Source of the DNA: Coleophoma eucalyptorum
Taxonomy: Eukaryota > Ascomycota > Leotiomycetes > Helotiales > Dermateaceae
Length of the DNA: 64,000 nt
NCBI GenBank assembly: GCA_026120035.1
Contig: JALRME010000010.1
Span: forward strand, 496,001 to 560,000
Direction: 5' to 3'
In this document: piece after piece, positions 11,479 to 23,835 of the stretch
How positions within the stretch are numbered: the stretch's first letter is position 1
Layout of the letters: each line of letters begins with the position of its first letter
Position numbers and translations under genes: made by a program
Notes under the pieces: model-generated
The model's database searches: none
What the model saw: the letters and a program-made list of their open reading frames with translations, nothing else
What the model was told of the DNA's origin: nothing

Positions 11479-12381
11479 CAAGATCGTTGACTCCAGCTCC
11501 ATTTGGACAATCCTTCCATTGCCGTCCGTCACGTATACAATATATTTCTTCGTTAACTCTGACCGTGCAAGATTTCGTCACGCCAGCCTACAAAGTCAGC
11601 AATGTAATCACAAAGAGACAAGACCAACCTACCTGTGTACTCCTCCTTACACTATCCCTCAACATACCAACCCCAAACCCACCATCATCCCTAACAGTAC
11701 ATTCATTGAGCGAATCAAAGTCCATACCATGCTCCAAAGCACAGTCCTCAACCAAGCTTCTGTCCGGAATCTCCTTATAATCTCTCGTTAAGCACATCGT
11801 GAAGCCGAGGTAGATCTTGGGATCAGGATAGAGGCTCGCAGCGCAGAGTTCAATGATGTTCCCCATACACTCTGCAGGACCATGCTTACAGTCAACTCCA
11901 TCGTTGTCAGTTGGTGTACCAATAAACGAGAGCGTGAAGTTGACTTTGTTGTAAACGCGCTGCATGGCAGGTAGAACCATCATTTTCAGGCAGTCCTAAC
12001 AGATATCGCATCAGTTCACCATTCCATCTGACCCCCAGAACCAAGCAGCAAACATACCTGCGCATCTGGACATTTACTCATGATATGCGCCTCAAACGGC
12101 ACCAGCGCCTTCGAAGCCTCGACAGGTGCGCCCTTCTCCAGCTTCATCATAGCCTGCCCAATCCTAGCCCCAGCGCCAATCCCACCAGACAAGCACATGA
12201 AAACCCCATTCCACACCAGGTACAAGAACCCCACGAGCAGCACGCCCGCTGCGAAAGCTTTGTTGCGCCGAGCGGGAATCATTCTAGGGCGATGGTAGTA
12301 TTCGTCCTGAAGCTCCGCGCTGCCTACCAGTGGTGTTTTCCGGTCGTGCATGTACGGCGTCGCTGGGGAGGAGAGTGCCAT
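11447..12381 (-). CDS. GILT-like (gamma-interferon-inducible lysosomal thiol reductase family) membrane protein
   Basis: The exons are 12058-12381, 11633-11995 and 11447-11587 (minus strand), giving 275 residues. The GILT signature C-x-H-G-x2-E-C-x2-N-x4-C is present exactly (CKHGPAECMGNIIELC). A short basic cytosolic N-terminus is followed by one hydrophobic helix (about residues 42-65), so this is a type II anchored protein with a lumenal or extracellular thiol domain. The usual CxxC active site is replaced by CPDAQDC (CX5C), with the first intron splitting it. The last exon ends in KSCTVRVNEEIYCIRDG and WKDCPNGAGVNDLV, as expected for fungal members. The stop codon lies inside the DcpS coding region. 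Disulphide reduction is inferred from the family; the altered active-site spacing leaves activity open. Confidence 0.85.
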
Positions 12382-12828
12382 GGGAGGTGGTTTTTTTCGA
12401 CTGGGGGCCGATCAAACGAAGATAGGCTTATGAAGGGGTTGTTTTGATTGCAAGTTTGATTGTTTTGACGAGCCGAGCTTCCTGCTTAGGAAGCGAAAGC
12501 TATCCTGTCGCCTGGGTTATTGTATCGTAAGGTAAACGAAGTTGCTACGAAGTAACTAAGGCCCCGTTCTTAAAATCTTTGAAAAATATCTCGTAGTGTT
12601 AAGATTAAATCTTCAGACGTTCTCTTGGACGAGAAGTTGGAAGTCTTGAGGAAAAAGATACAGATGACAAAGATATTTGAAAGTGGAAATGGTGTAATCC
12701 ATGTACTTAGCACGAAATTCACTCACTGAAAATAGGTAAGCTAATGACTACTTTTATTGTATGTTCAGCACACATTCATCCATCTGTGAAACTTCCACAT
12801 CTAAGCCGTTCGCCCCAGACCATGTATT
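12382..12828. other. Intergenic region, GILT-like gene / hexokinase-like gene
   Basis: Contains the upstream region of the GILT-like gene and the 3' region of the hexokinase-like gene, both on the minus strand. No further coding or RNA signal is seen. Confidence 0.6.
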
Positions 12829-14468
12829 TTAGTTTCTATACCTCCCCGTCTGTGATACCCTCCCAGCCAGAATTCCTGCGCCAATAATGCCCCCATCATG
12901 ACATGGATGCAGCTTAACACCTACAGCACCTTCTCTTGAAATATCATCCAAGAATTCCTGGCAGTCATGCAGATAGTCCTGAAAATGTACAATGCACCCT
13001 CCAGTATACCCGACCATCAATTCCTTGACCTCGGGTTTCAATACTCGTTGCAAGTGATTGATATCCAGCTCTTCTGCACACCCCAGAAGCCCGAGTATTG
13101 CTGCAGCTGTCATACCCGCTGCGCGCACTTGGATGGCTTTGGCAATGCTGTAGAGAATCTGAGCGAATTCCGCCGTCCATCTCCAATCTTCGGGACCTGG
13201 CAACTCGTCCTCTAGTTGTTCAAGAATCTGAGGTGCATCGGGGCGGATATTGCCCAAGAATGCTGTAGTGAGACCGTGTCGAGTTTTCAGCCTCTCTGGA
13301 AGCTGCGAAGGCGGAATGGAGCGGGAATTGGTAAGGTAGTCATAAAGAATCAACCGGCCTAGTTCCCCTAGATATCGGCCAGCAGTCATGTATTCGAATG
13401 GCTGGAAGCCAGGTAGTTCGCCTTGCAAGTCTAAGACCTTATCCCACGGTGTGATAAGTCCCAGATTGTGTAATGGCGGCGCAGCACCGTTGATACTCCA
13501 TTCTGTATTTACTACGATTTTCGTCTCGTCAGAGTTTCGGCGTTTACTTGCATGAAGTAATCGAGGTAATAGAGGGATTGTGGCATTCGACCCTGTGCCT
13601 CCAATAAGTCCCATTGCTGCTTTGCATCCAGGCTTATTCTGTGCCTGGAAGCAGAAAGATACTAGCGTAGCTACTGTATCATTCGCTATGGCAGCAATTC
13701 GTATTGGAGGTAAGGTTCCTCTATGGTTTTCGTAGCCTTGAAGAAGCTGCCTGCCAAGATCAAGATTCGATGTTATAGTGAATCCTTTGCCCATGGACAT
13801 CAATGTTGCATTCGAGAGGGTATGCTGACTGTTGGCTTGTTAGTGAGAACAAATAACGGAGGAAGTGACCTACATCATAGGAAAAGAGAAAGTCACGCCC
13901 ATGGGAAGCTCCTGCTCCAGCCTTCCATTCCAAGCATTGCTCGCATCTTGGACAACCTCAGCAATGCACTTCCCAATCCACGTAAATAGATCTTCCGCTT
14001 TCTCATTCTTTAACTGTTCACCTATCGGCCAAGCCTTCTCAAGCAGCCTCTTGACACGCGACAAATCACCATTTTGGATATTGTTCCGAGCAAGATCTGG
14101 ATGATGGAGCAACTCGATGAAGCCTACTCTAAGATTTGTACCTCCTCTTGGATTACTTAGCCAGCATCAATGACGATGAATTGCTGACTCACATGTCTAT
14201 TGCAAGGTACCTTGAGACAGTCAGCTAGGCCCAGCCCACAGCAAGAATCTTGTATTTCGAAGCAGAACAAGACTGTAGGATCAACACACCTTCCACATTC
14301 CTCACCATCTGGTCTCAAAACACTCTCCGAAATCGGTGTTCTCAAGAATTGATTCTCAGACTCTCGAGCCAGTGATCTAAAAGTTTCACATAAGGCTTGG
14401 GCAAGGCTGTGGACTTTGGCTGTGTTTATGGAGAGAGGTTGCAGGAAGTCAATGAGAGAGGTGGCCAT
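12829..14468 (-). CDS. Atypical hexokinase-like protein (XprF type)
   Basis: The exons are 14290-14468, an 18-nt microexon at 14193-14210, 13874-14146 and 12829-13828 (minus strand), giving 489 residues. Ignoring the microexon makes the gene look broken, because the frame stops at 14159. With it the phosphate-1 loop reads YLAIDIGGTNLRVG. Other hexokinase blocks follow: FSFPMIQ, MGKGF, IANDTVATLVSF (catalytic Asp kept), GGTGSNATI, NTEWSING, YMTAGRYLGELGRLIL. Two glucose-site positions differ from yeast enzymes as I recall them: the Thr of WTKGF is Gly, and the Gly after NTEW is Ser. This matches the group of regulatory hexokinase-like proteins such as Aspergillus XprF, which affects protease expression under carbon starvation. 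Weak sugar kinase activity remains possible. Confidence 0.85.
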
Positions 14469-14801
14469 TGGAATTCACGCAAAATCATACGCCGATGCGA
14501 AGAGTTGCATCACTTTGCATCCCTCAGTCTTTTGAGGCTTGGACTTAATCAAGGCGTGATAAGGATACGCTATTCGTCCCGAGAAGCGTTGTGGAGAAGT
14601 AAGTGCGAGCTGAATCAATTGCAGGGGTGCACTTTTATCATGCTAGTGTAGCGGCGGATCACGCGAGCTTACAATGCTAGACAGACAGAGGGAGTGTTTC
14701 TCAACGTAAAGCATTCATTGACTGCTTATAACTGAGGAATATCGCACAAAGACCCAAGCCAATCCTTTCCCATAATTTACATCCCGCGCAATGATCTATT
14801 T
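14469..14801. other. Intergenic region, hexokinase-like gene / CDC5
   Basis: 333 bases holding the hexokinase-like gene's upstream region and the CDC5 3' end. Nothing else is seen. Confidence 0.6.
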
Positions 14802-17263
14802 TCAATGATATCCATTAGTAGCCCCGTAGCCCAATTCCGTCAACTCGTCCTTTCTAGCCCTGTACAATTCCTGCGCTTCTCGTTCTCTTCGAACAACGAA
14901 GCCGTTCTCCTCTCTCAAGCCTTCCAAACGCCTCTCAATAGCAGATTCCTCGCCAATTTGCAACGTCCGCATGGCATTTAACGCTCTAGTTGCATTCCCC
15001 AGTGCTTCTGATGCCTCGGCGATCTTCTGCCGTAGGGTCTTAGAGCGATTTTGGTAACCACCAAGATGGAGTGCTAGCTTCTTCTCCGTCTTGTTTCCCT
15101 TTTCAGCTGCAGCGATTATTGAGTCTTGGATGTTCTGTGAGGCATTAGTAGAGTCTTTGAACAACGCTGCAAGAATACATACATCGAATGTCTCCACCAT
15201 CATCTGGTGCTCATCAATCTCATCGTCTCCATATTCGCTCAAGCCAGGTAGTAGGGAAGCAGTACGGGCTTCTTGCCACTCAGCCAAATATGCAGCTGTG
15301 CCCTCCTCAGCCAGTTCCTTCGGTACCGCTAAGGCGATTTCTAAACGTGCCTGTGCAAGTGCAGCATCATCGAATCTGTCTAAAGGCTTTGCAGTACCTT
15401 TTATCTTAGCCCCAGGGGTAGGGTATTTAAAAGAATCATTGGCGATCAATAAAGCAACTTCCTTCTCAATAGCAGCTTGGATTGGATCTGAGATCTCAGA
15501 AGCGTTCTTTAACATAGCATCAATATCAATGACAGTAGGCCGAGGTAGCCCCTTCTGAAGAACTCGCGTTCTTCTTTTGAACTCCAAAGCCTCTTGTGCT
15601 TCTCGAATCTCACGATTCCGGCGGTCTCGAATTTCTGCATCTTCTTCCGAGAGCTCTTCGGCACCAAAAGATTCAGCTTGCTCTTCTGGCAATTCTAAGT
15701 CCCAGTCTTCCGCCTTAGGCTTTGGCAACGAAGCGAGACCCTGCTTCAATTGGTGCTTCAAGGCCATGTCCCGTAACTTCAAGTCCTTAGGTGTGGCTCC
15801 TACAAGCTGCATATCACCATCAGAGTTCAAGGAGAATGTGTCTCGAGGCGTTCTCATGGGGGTTGCGCCAACTCCAGGTGTCCTCATTGGTGTCGCTCCA
15901 ATTCCGTTCCCTTGTCTGAAAGGAGTCGCCATTGGGTTTGGTGTCTCTAGTTGTTGTCTTCTTGGAGTAACGCCATCGAATCCAGTGCTACCAGCTCCTT
16001 CATAGAGAACAGTGTTGTCTCCGCCTAGAAGGGATGACTGTGTCTCTGTAAGAGCTCTGATGTTCTTGATTTCATTTGCAATATGGTCCTCCTGAGCCGG
16101 AGCCCTTGGTGTTCGTATTGGTGCTCCACTGTTGATTGTTGAATATGTGTTGACAAGACCTCTTGTCGCATCGTTCTCACTCGATCGTGCCAGCATATTT
16201 GCTCTTTCTCCGATCATTCCCATCTTTACAATCTCCTCCAACTCCCCTTCTCCTACTTGTGGTGCTGGCAATACCAAGGACCGCCTCTTACTACTCTGTT
16301 CTGCCTCCCGGATTTTCTGCATCTGTCCAGCCTTGAGTGCTGCTTGGTAGGACGCGGATGGAGCTTCCTTCTCATTTTTCCTCCGTTTACGATCTGGATC
16401 TTCATCTTGGTCTCCTTTGCGCTTGTTGGCTAACTGCTGTTTGCGAGGATCAAATGCTTCCCGCTCCTTTTCGTTAAGTGTAGCTTCATCGGCAGTATCG
16501 TAAAACCCAGCGGCCGCTTTCTTCTCAAAGGGAATATCCGCATTATAGTCCATTTGCCCCTTCTTCTTGTTCGTAACTTTGATGTTGATGCCGGCATTTT
16601 TTAGTTCTCGGCGCTTTTGCAGCACTGCCAGTCGCCTTGATTCCTCAAGTTGGCGTTCTCTGGCCTTCCGCTTGGCCTTCTTACCTTGTGTATTTGCCAA
16701 ACGAGCACGCGCCTCACTCAGCATTTCCTTCTCATCTTCGTCCAAGTCAATCGTATCGGGCCTCGCAGGTTTTGATTCTGGATCTGGATCGACTTCGCCG
16801 GGTCGCAAGCGTCGCACGTCGTCCGCACTTGGTGCTTTCGTCTCTCCTCCATCTGGACCTCCTAATCCTAACTCTCCAGCTTCTCTTTGTTCTGCTTCAT
16901 CGAGGAGCTTTTGGTATCTTTCGAGACATTGTGTAGCAGTTCGGCCGACAATTGGTGCAAGAGTTCGCCATTGCGTAGGCATCAGCTTCGCCAGATGCAA
17001 CAGCTTCTCATCCTCCTCTTTGCTCCACTCTGTCTTTCGAATACCTGGATCCAGCCATTCGCTCCATCTTGCCTTGCACTGTTTTGGTGTTTTCCGCGCA
17101 AGGAGCGACGAAACACGAGCCCATTGATTCAGTCCATACTTTGATACTGAAGCCTATGGATCTTAATTAGCATTATTTCTTCGGCAAACATTGCAAGATC
17201 GGCACTTACTTTCAAGATCTCATCTTCAATATTCGTCCAAACTCCTCCCTTAACGACCGGCAT
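14802..17263 (-). CDS. CEF1: Pre-mRNA-splicing factor Cdc5/Cef1 (Myb-domain NTC component)
   Basis: Core subunit of the Prp19/NineTeen complex in the spliceosome. The exons are 17210-17263, 15183-17153 and 14802-15134 (minus strand), giving 785 residues. The first exon encodes [18 protein letters not shown], the start of the first Myb repeat; the second continues with [20 protein letters not shown] and the second repeat ([20 protein letters not shown]). A long charged middle region follows, then PTP/MRTP-rich phosphorylation-type repeats ([18 protein letters not shown]) and a coiled C-terminus. The last intron (15135-15182, GTATGT, TACTAAT, ACAG) is 48 nt and has no in-frame stop, so it is easily missed; removing it joins VETFD to NIQDSI. 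Nuclear location is established for the family. Confidence 0.93.
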
Positions 17264-17691
17264 GATTGCTGTAGTGATAATTGACTGAATGAGCTCATAG
17301 ATTCGAGAAGCTGCTTGACATTTTGGAGAAGTTCGCGACGGCGCTAGCGTGTTTTGGGCGAGCTACCACGTGATACCAAAGGCGTCAGCGATTTAAATGG
17401 TCTACTGCCTAGATATTACTCCAATCACCCCTACAGTTTTGATGATAGAGAGTGACAACATTGTATGCAATTCCAGATGGCGCAGATGGCGCAGTTGGCC
17501 ACAAGTTCCACGTTCCATTATTGTGTGTCACCAATTATTCTGGGTTATGAGATATTGTCATATCTAAAAGATTTTGATTGAAGCTACCTAGGTTTTATAA
17601 CTCATACCCCAATTTTATCCATGGGACCCGAACACAGGGTCTAAGATCAACTCAGAGCCGGATTTACAGAACCCTTTAAAGAATCTTTTCG
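17264..17691. other. Intergenic region, CDC5 upstream
   Basis: 428 bases upstream of CDC5 and downstream of the Thr-rich secreted gene. A CACGTG hexamer lies near 17370, and a duplicated GGCGCAGATG-like stretch near 17475. No gene is seen. Confidence 0.5.
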
Positions 17692-18570
17692 TCATGCAGG
17701 AGTCACAGAGCAAACATATACTGCGCTGGTCGTCGGCGATTTCGCCGTGACCGTGGAACTAATCCTTATTTCGGGTCCGACTCCATCAGCATCCACCACT
17801 TGAACACTACGACATCCCCCACAACCCACCGTCACAGTTTTCGTGACTGTGCTAGGAAATACTGTCCAGACGGGCCCTGTTACAAATGGTGCTGCAGTCA
17901 CCAGGATGCTCGTGCATGGAGTAGTAGCTGAGAGACTACGGGAGGTTGCACGTGCTGAAGTTGAGGTTGTCGTAGGTTTGTGGTCGTTGCAGGACATGGG
18001 AGGTAGAGATGGAGTTGTAGCAGTTGTGTAACTTTTGGACGATGCGAGGGTTATAGAAGTTGTGAGAGGAGCAACTCCGGTGACATATGATGTATCGATT
18101 CTGGTCGCGCAACCTGTCTGACAGCTGATGCAAGCCCCTCCTACCGTAGTGGTCGTGGTTGTTGAGCAACAGGGGTCGCTCTTTGGCACGGTGATTGTTG
18201 TTGTAGTCAGGAAAATGCACTGCGGTACTGGACCACAGGATTTAGGATTGTATGTCGGACAAGCAGCTATATGGTTCGTCAGAGACACTGTGACACGCAT
18301 GCAGATGCCTACGTACAATGGTCGGATTTTAAAGTCGTTGCAGTATATGCATAGCAAGAGTGAGGTATTGTAACAACAGGTGCGGCTGTCTTAGCACCGG
18401 TTTGGCTCAAGGTAATAAGAGTAGGGCCGCAGCTGGCTTTGAGGAACAGATTGGGTAGAGCCAGTACATATTGACTAAAGTATTTTATTTAGGTAAATGC
18501 CCAGTAGTAGGAAAACACTACTATACCTTGATAAAAGAAATGCCAGGACGGAAGTCTTGATTGAAAACAT
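17692..18570 (-). CDS. Secreted Thr/Cys-rich protein
   Basis: No family is recognised. The exons are 18527-18570, 18317-18474 and 17692-18266 (minus strand), giving 258 residues. The first two exons give a good signal peptide (MFSIKTSVLAFLLSSQYVLA) that would be missed if only the long 3' frame were used. The mature protein has paired Cys residues (SACPTYNPKSCGP, CISCQTGC, CGGCRS) between Thr-rich blocks such as STTTTTTVGG. The TVTKTVTVGCGGC end is of a sort seen in fungal extracellular proteins. The last coding intron uses GTACGT at 18316 with the acceptor at 18267. No GPI signal is evident at the C-terminus. Secretion is inferred from the signal peptide. Confidence 0.68.
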
Positions 18571-19565
18571 AGTGAAGCTTGGAATGGATGACGACGAAGG
18601 CTAAGGAGACGGACGGCGGGATACCTATCCAGTACTTAAAGAACTCATGAAAGGGAAGGAACATCTTGCTTGCTGCTCTTATCCCTCACTTCGCTCGTAT
18701 TCAAGCAAGACAAAAGCATCCAATTCGCAGCTAACCAATTCCGTGACTTCACTGCAATAGAAAGGATGAACTCAATTCACTATCCCTTCCGAAAGCTGCA
18801 TCGTCCTTCCCGGCCGTAGGTAGTTCAGAGGCGAGGTACAGGCGAAAACAACTCGCTCGCTTAGACTTTGGACGATCACCCCAGTCTCTGCCAGTCCAGG
18901 AGGAGATTTGTATCCATCCTGAATGTTTCGAAACGTCGCAGTTGACAGGTTCCATCATTGGGCAGGCAACAGAAACTCTACTTTTGCTTTTTGGCTCTTA
19001 TTTGTGAACTTTCGTGGTCGTATCTTTCGTGTACTAGTCTGACTTCTGCTTGCGTCCCGGTCCGCTATTCTGGAATATTTACCTTAGCTGATGGTTAAAG
19101 TTGAAGGCTATTTCGGCATCTCGTGTCGACGTCCACAATTCCGAGTATGGCCAGTATATGACCAGTAGGGTTAGGGTAAACGTTCATCTCATGCTTCAGA
19201 AAGTTTGAAACTCTATGTGAGTCAGGTCGTCATAGATTAATTCCCGATGCTGCAGCCCTCGCTTCTGAGGCTTGTAGATCAGATCGACGTCTAGGAGATC
19301 TTTCCTAATGAATGCAGTGCATAATCTTCTATTCTTGCCTATACATTCCAATATTATACAACATATATGTGATCCAACCTCCCCCGTTCCGTTCGAAACA
19401 CCAACCCATGGTAACCTTACAACAAGTTGACAATCGCCCCGCTAAGTCCTTCCTTTTTCTAATTAACGCCGTTAAAATTGCGAATTCTCCGTCGCTATGC
19501 CACGCTTATAATACAAGTCAAACCCAAGCATAGGTGGTTTCATCAGATAGGAGATTGTTCTTGGA
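18571..19565. other. Intergenic region, secreted protein / mitochondrial RNA polymerase
   Basis: About 1 kb without a supported gene. Small frames (for example 18749-18958 minus, 19312-19533 plus) have no domain or splice partner. Confidence 0.55.
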
Positions 19566-22500
19566 TCAAGAAAAGAAATAATCACTATTCATAAGTCGAG
19601 ATACATCGAATTTACCCTATTCATGATTAGTATGCTGTCTACAACTTGGGGCAAATTCTTACCTTCTCGGGAACTGGTGGGAAGGTCAATGGCAACCAGA
19701 CCCATGTATCTCTTGAAGCTGCCTGACGTGACGAGTTGCCCTTAGTGCTTTTTTCCACAAGGCGTGCCCATGGAGTGAGTTTCGCTGAGGGGCCCGACTC
19801 CTCAGACCCTTCGGGATTCATGATGGATGCTGAGTACGCCTCGCCTTGATTGGCAACTGGATGTTCAATCTCGTTTTCCCTAAGGGCTGGCGATAGATCT
19901 TCAATCAGGTCTTCTGTAGGTATCTTCACTGCACGGGCAGACTTCTCAGAGATGTCCCCTAAAGCCAAGTCCTCCAGTCCTTCGCTAGGCGACAGATCTG
20001 TCTCTGCTGCCAGCTCATCATAGATTGATCCAGCTGTAACCATGGCCTTGCCCTCTTCAACCTCTTTCGGGTCAGATGAAGCTAACAGTCGTTGTCGGTT
20101 CCGTTCATCCTTCAATTCGGCAAGTTTGTAAGCTATTGTGGTTGTCGATTGCCAGAATGACCTATCCTTTTTCGGCACAATCCTGGTACGATGTTCCCTG
20201 AGCCTTTTGTGCAAAGCTGTTCCAGCCTTGACCTTAGCAAGATACATCGAGTCCTTGTGGCGAGCCTTGAATTCCGCGGCTAATCGACCAATAACATCTT
20301 CCGAGTGTATTCGAACAAAAGCATCTCTGAGCACATTGTTCATCGAGTTGATATCGCAAGCGTGGGTCCAGAAGGAGTCATGAACAGCTGCAAATGAAAT
20401 TCCCATCTCATCACATTGCAGTGCGGATAGTATCATGTGCGTGGCGTCTAAAGAATGGATGAAGTTAGGTGGAAATCCCTGAAGCTGTTTCCGCTTATGG
20501 ATAGGGTCCGACACATGTGGCTCAGAAAGAGTGAGTCCCTGTAGGTTTGTTGAAATGACCCTTTGTTTTGCAACACGGTATGGCTGTACAACTGGCATCT
20601 TAAGAGGTGTGGTCCAGATAACACTTGTTCTAAACTGTGCATATGTCTCGGCTAAATAGTTGTTCATCTTGATAGCTGGTGTGATTCTGCTCTGTTCCTC
20701 GAGCTGTGGCAAGTCTGCTTCGAAACGATCCATTTGTTCGGCCGTGAGTGAAGTGGAAATGCGGTTTGCACACTCTCCAAACCAGAATTGAATATCCTGA
20801 GCTCCCCTAAACATAGTTGATAGAGACTTAAAGATCTTAGTAGCAATGTAGATAGCGAGGGAACTCGGGTTGATCTCCTCATCATCTTTAGGGTAGTTCA
20901 GATCCATTGCTATAAGTTGCTTCTTGACTTGGTCCTTAGCTCCGACGAAAGTCACACCATAGACATTGGTCATGACAGTCTGCTTAACGACCTTACGGGT
21001 AACTTTCCCATCAAGAAATTTGGCATATTTGTTGCCTTGCTTGATGTCATTGGCGATGTGTTCTTTAACGAGATTGGCAACGGCTGAATAAACATCTCCA
21101 GGACGTTCACCAGGTTCCAGGTTGACTTGCTTAGCTCCCGCTTCATCACCGCCAAGCGCAGCATAGTGTTGAAGTCCATTGCAGGTACCATCTTGATGAA
21201 CCGGGAGGTACGAAACAAATTTGGTTGGGTCTGGCAAGTCGAGCGCAGCTTTTAGTTCGAAGCACGCAGCCAGGCATTGCCATGGATCCTCGGCCTTCAA
21301 CCACCAAAGTCTTCCATTTAGTGGTCTCAATACAGAATCACGAATATCATCCAAGTGTTCGGCAGCAAATGCTTCCCGTTCTTGAAGACTAGCTTTATCG
21401 TAACCAAAAACGTTGGCTAGCTGAATCTTGAGCCATCTCAAGCCAGCCTCGCCAAGCTCCTTTCCTTTACCAAACATTAGCAGACCTCTGCAATGATCGG
21501 CCCCCATGTGGTTGAGATATGGGGGAATAGGGTAGGCACGTCCACGGAAGTCCACGTTATGGGGGAAATAGAAGGTTTCGTTTCGTAGGGATCGCGCGAT
21601 TTCAAGCTGAAAATTCTGGAAGCATCGTTGAGAGTGCATACCAGACTTGACGTTTTGAATGCCTTTAATGTTAGCCATCCATCTTCGTCTGACATTCGGA
21701 TCCTCATTGGCCTCAGGTTCTGGTGGGAAGTCCATATTTGGATTTGCGGGAGCGAGATTCGCTACCTGGTCTCCAGAATTCCACGCCTGTAGCATCACAT
21801 CGAAGACTGGCTGATTGATGCGCCAGGGAGTTTTACCAAGAACATCCAATCCTTTGAAGGTTTGCACCATATCACCCTTGAGAATGGCAGCCTCGGCATA
21901 ATGACGCTGCTCTTTGTCACCCTGCTTGATACGCATCATCTTGGATGGGTGGACAATGAATGCTCCCTTGTTGAAAGCTGACCACGGCTCAGGTTCGATA
22001 AGCATTGGGAGATGTTTTGCAAGTAGACTGTGAACCGGCTCACGCTTGAGCTGCTTTACGAGTGCGGCATTGGCATTTAGCACCCCGACCTTCTTTCCCT
22101 GCCTGTATACTTGTCCATGAGTGAAAGCAGGCTGCAGTTGCGTAACCGGTTGCTTTGTGTCAGGATGCTCCATAGTGACTGGGACTTTAGCCACATCGAT
22201 CAGGGCAGAAGCAAGGAAAGCACCTAGCTTAGCTCGGACAGCTGATGGCCACTCTTGTTGCCATTCGATCTCAATTCGCTCTCTGAAAGCAAGTCTTTTC
22301 GATTCCGGCGCGTCTTTCGTCAATTCTTCGACCATCTTGCGAAGAGAGTAGCGAGATGAGCGGTCTTTTTTGATGGCTTGAAGTCGATCTTTATTTCCCC
22401 CCAACGTTTTCACCTTACTATACAAACACTCCTCCTCCAACGCATCTGTGATTGCTTGGATCGTTAGGACAAGGGTAATGCCCTGGTCAACACCTGTCCT

Positions 22501-23835
22501 TGTCAGATGTGTCATCATGGAGATTATCGTGATCGCTGCGACTTTCTCCACTGGTAGATATCGCAAAAAGGGCCCATAGTGGCATCTGTCTTTGTCGAGT
22601 GTGGTCTTATTCTCGGCCGTTTCCGCTTCATCAATCTTTATCAGTTCAGCCTTCAGTTGTGCCTCAAGCAAACCCTGCCACCTCCACATTCTTGCACCTA
22701 AGGACTTCGTTTGTAAAGCAGTATCCATGCCAATTTTCTTCAGATTAACACTTTCATCCCTCCATCGTTCAAGTGAAGACTCCACTGCGTCAGCCTCAAT
22801 CTTTTGTTGTAGTAATCGTCGCTCTTCCATGCTTAACGTGGAAGCTTCGAGTCCTTCGGGGTTTTGATTGAAAAGTGAGAGAGTGTGTTTCAAGGCCTTT
22901 AGTCCTAACCCTTTTTGTGGTACTTCCATGACTTCTGGGATTCTCTTCGGTTGCAAGGCAGAGCTTGCCAAGTGCTCTATATCGTCAATGGACTCGTTCA
23001 GCGGGTCTACATTCTCAGAAACCTGGATTTCTGGGCAAATTTGGCAGATGGTGTTCATCTCTTCCGGAGTCAAGATGTCGTGCAAGAGGATTTGATATCC
23101 CTCCTCTGCCATATCGATATATTTCCTCACCAGTCTTTCCCGCCGTTTTGGATCAATCGTATATAATGAGGCTTTCATCATATATGCCAGAGTTTCCTCG
23201 TCCGGTACCACCCCCTTTGATCGCATTTCCATCTCAAACCATTTATGAATCGCCAGGCACGCTTCATTTTGCGGGTTGCTTCGAAGCTGCTCGATGGATG
23301 CTTTCAGATAACGGTTATGAAGGTCGAGCACGAAAGCCGAGTCACCAACACTCAGCTTAATGACCCGTTTCATGATGACAGCTGCTCGGTCGATTTTACC
23401 CACATGCAAGCAAGCATCTAACACAGCGGCCATTTCTGAAATACTGCCGCCGATCCCTCCTTGTTGTCGGTGGCGCACCGGTGCTGTGATGAGCGATCCT
23501 CCGAGTACCAGCGCAGAGGAGGGTTCGAAATGCCTCAACTGCGTCAGGTTAACCTCGCCATACCCTGGTATTGGGCCTGCCAGTCCTTCAAATGGGATAT
23601 CATCATGTGGATTAAAATCTACTGCTGTTGCCAAATTCCTTCGCGGTGCTAACGAGCTATCCCTCGAATTCCTTCTCTTTCGGAGTCCGAGGCCAAGTGA
23701 TCCAGCATCGTTGGAGAAGGGTCTGCATGATGCTCGTTGAACTGCAGGATACAGAAAAGGGAGGTATAGTTGGTCGGACAAGACTTGTTGTCGTATGGCT
23801 CGAGGAGCCTTCCGTCTAGCTGCTCGTAAGAGCAT
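19566..23835 (-). CDS. RPO41: Mitochondrial DNA-directed RNA polymerase
   Basis: Single-subunit, T7-like polymerase that transcribes the mitochondrial genome. The exons are 19663-23835 and a short last exon 19566-19616 (minus strand), giving 1407 residues. The last exon adds GKFDVSRLMNSDYFFS, the usual C-terminus of this enzyme; reading through the intron instead gives a spurious VRICPKL end. The Arg/Ala-rich N-terminus suits a mitochondrial presequence. Conserved blocks include DFRGRAYPIPPYLNHMG, motif A with PVHQDGTCNGLQHYAALGGD (catalytic Asp, near residue 880), the O-helix RKVVKQTVMTNVYGVTFVGA, and motif C VHDSFWTHACD (second catalytic Asp, near residue 1150). A fungal acidic insertion of roughly 110 residues lies before the last exon. 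It is complete, with no sign of decay. Confidence 0.96.

Noticed and set aside
14157..14230. Apparent frameshift or stop that would make the hexokinase-like gene a pseudogene
   Set aside because: Two short introns around an 18-nt microexon restore the full family motif, so the gene is intact.
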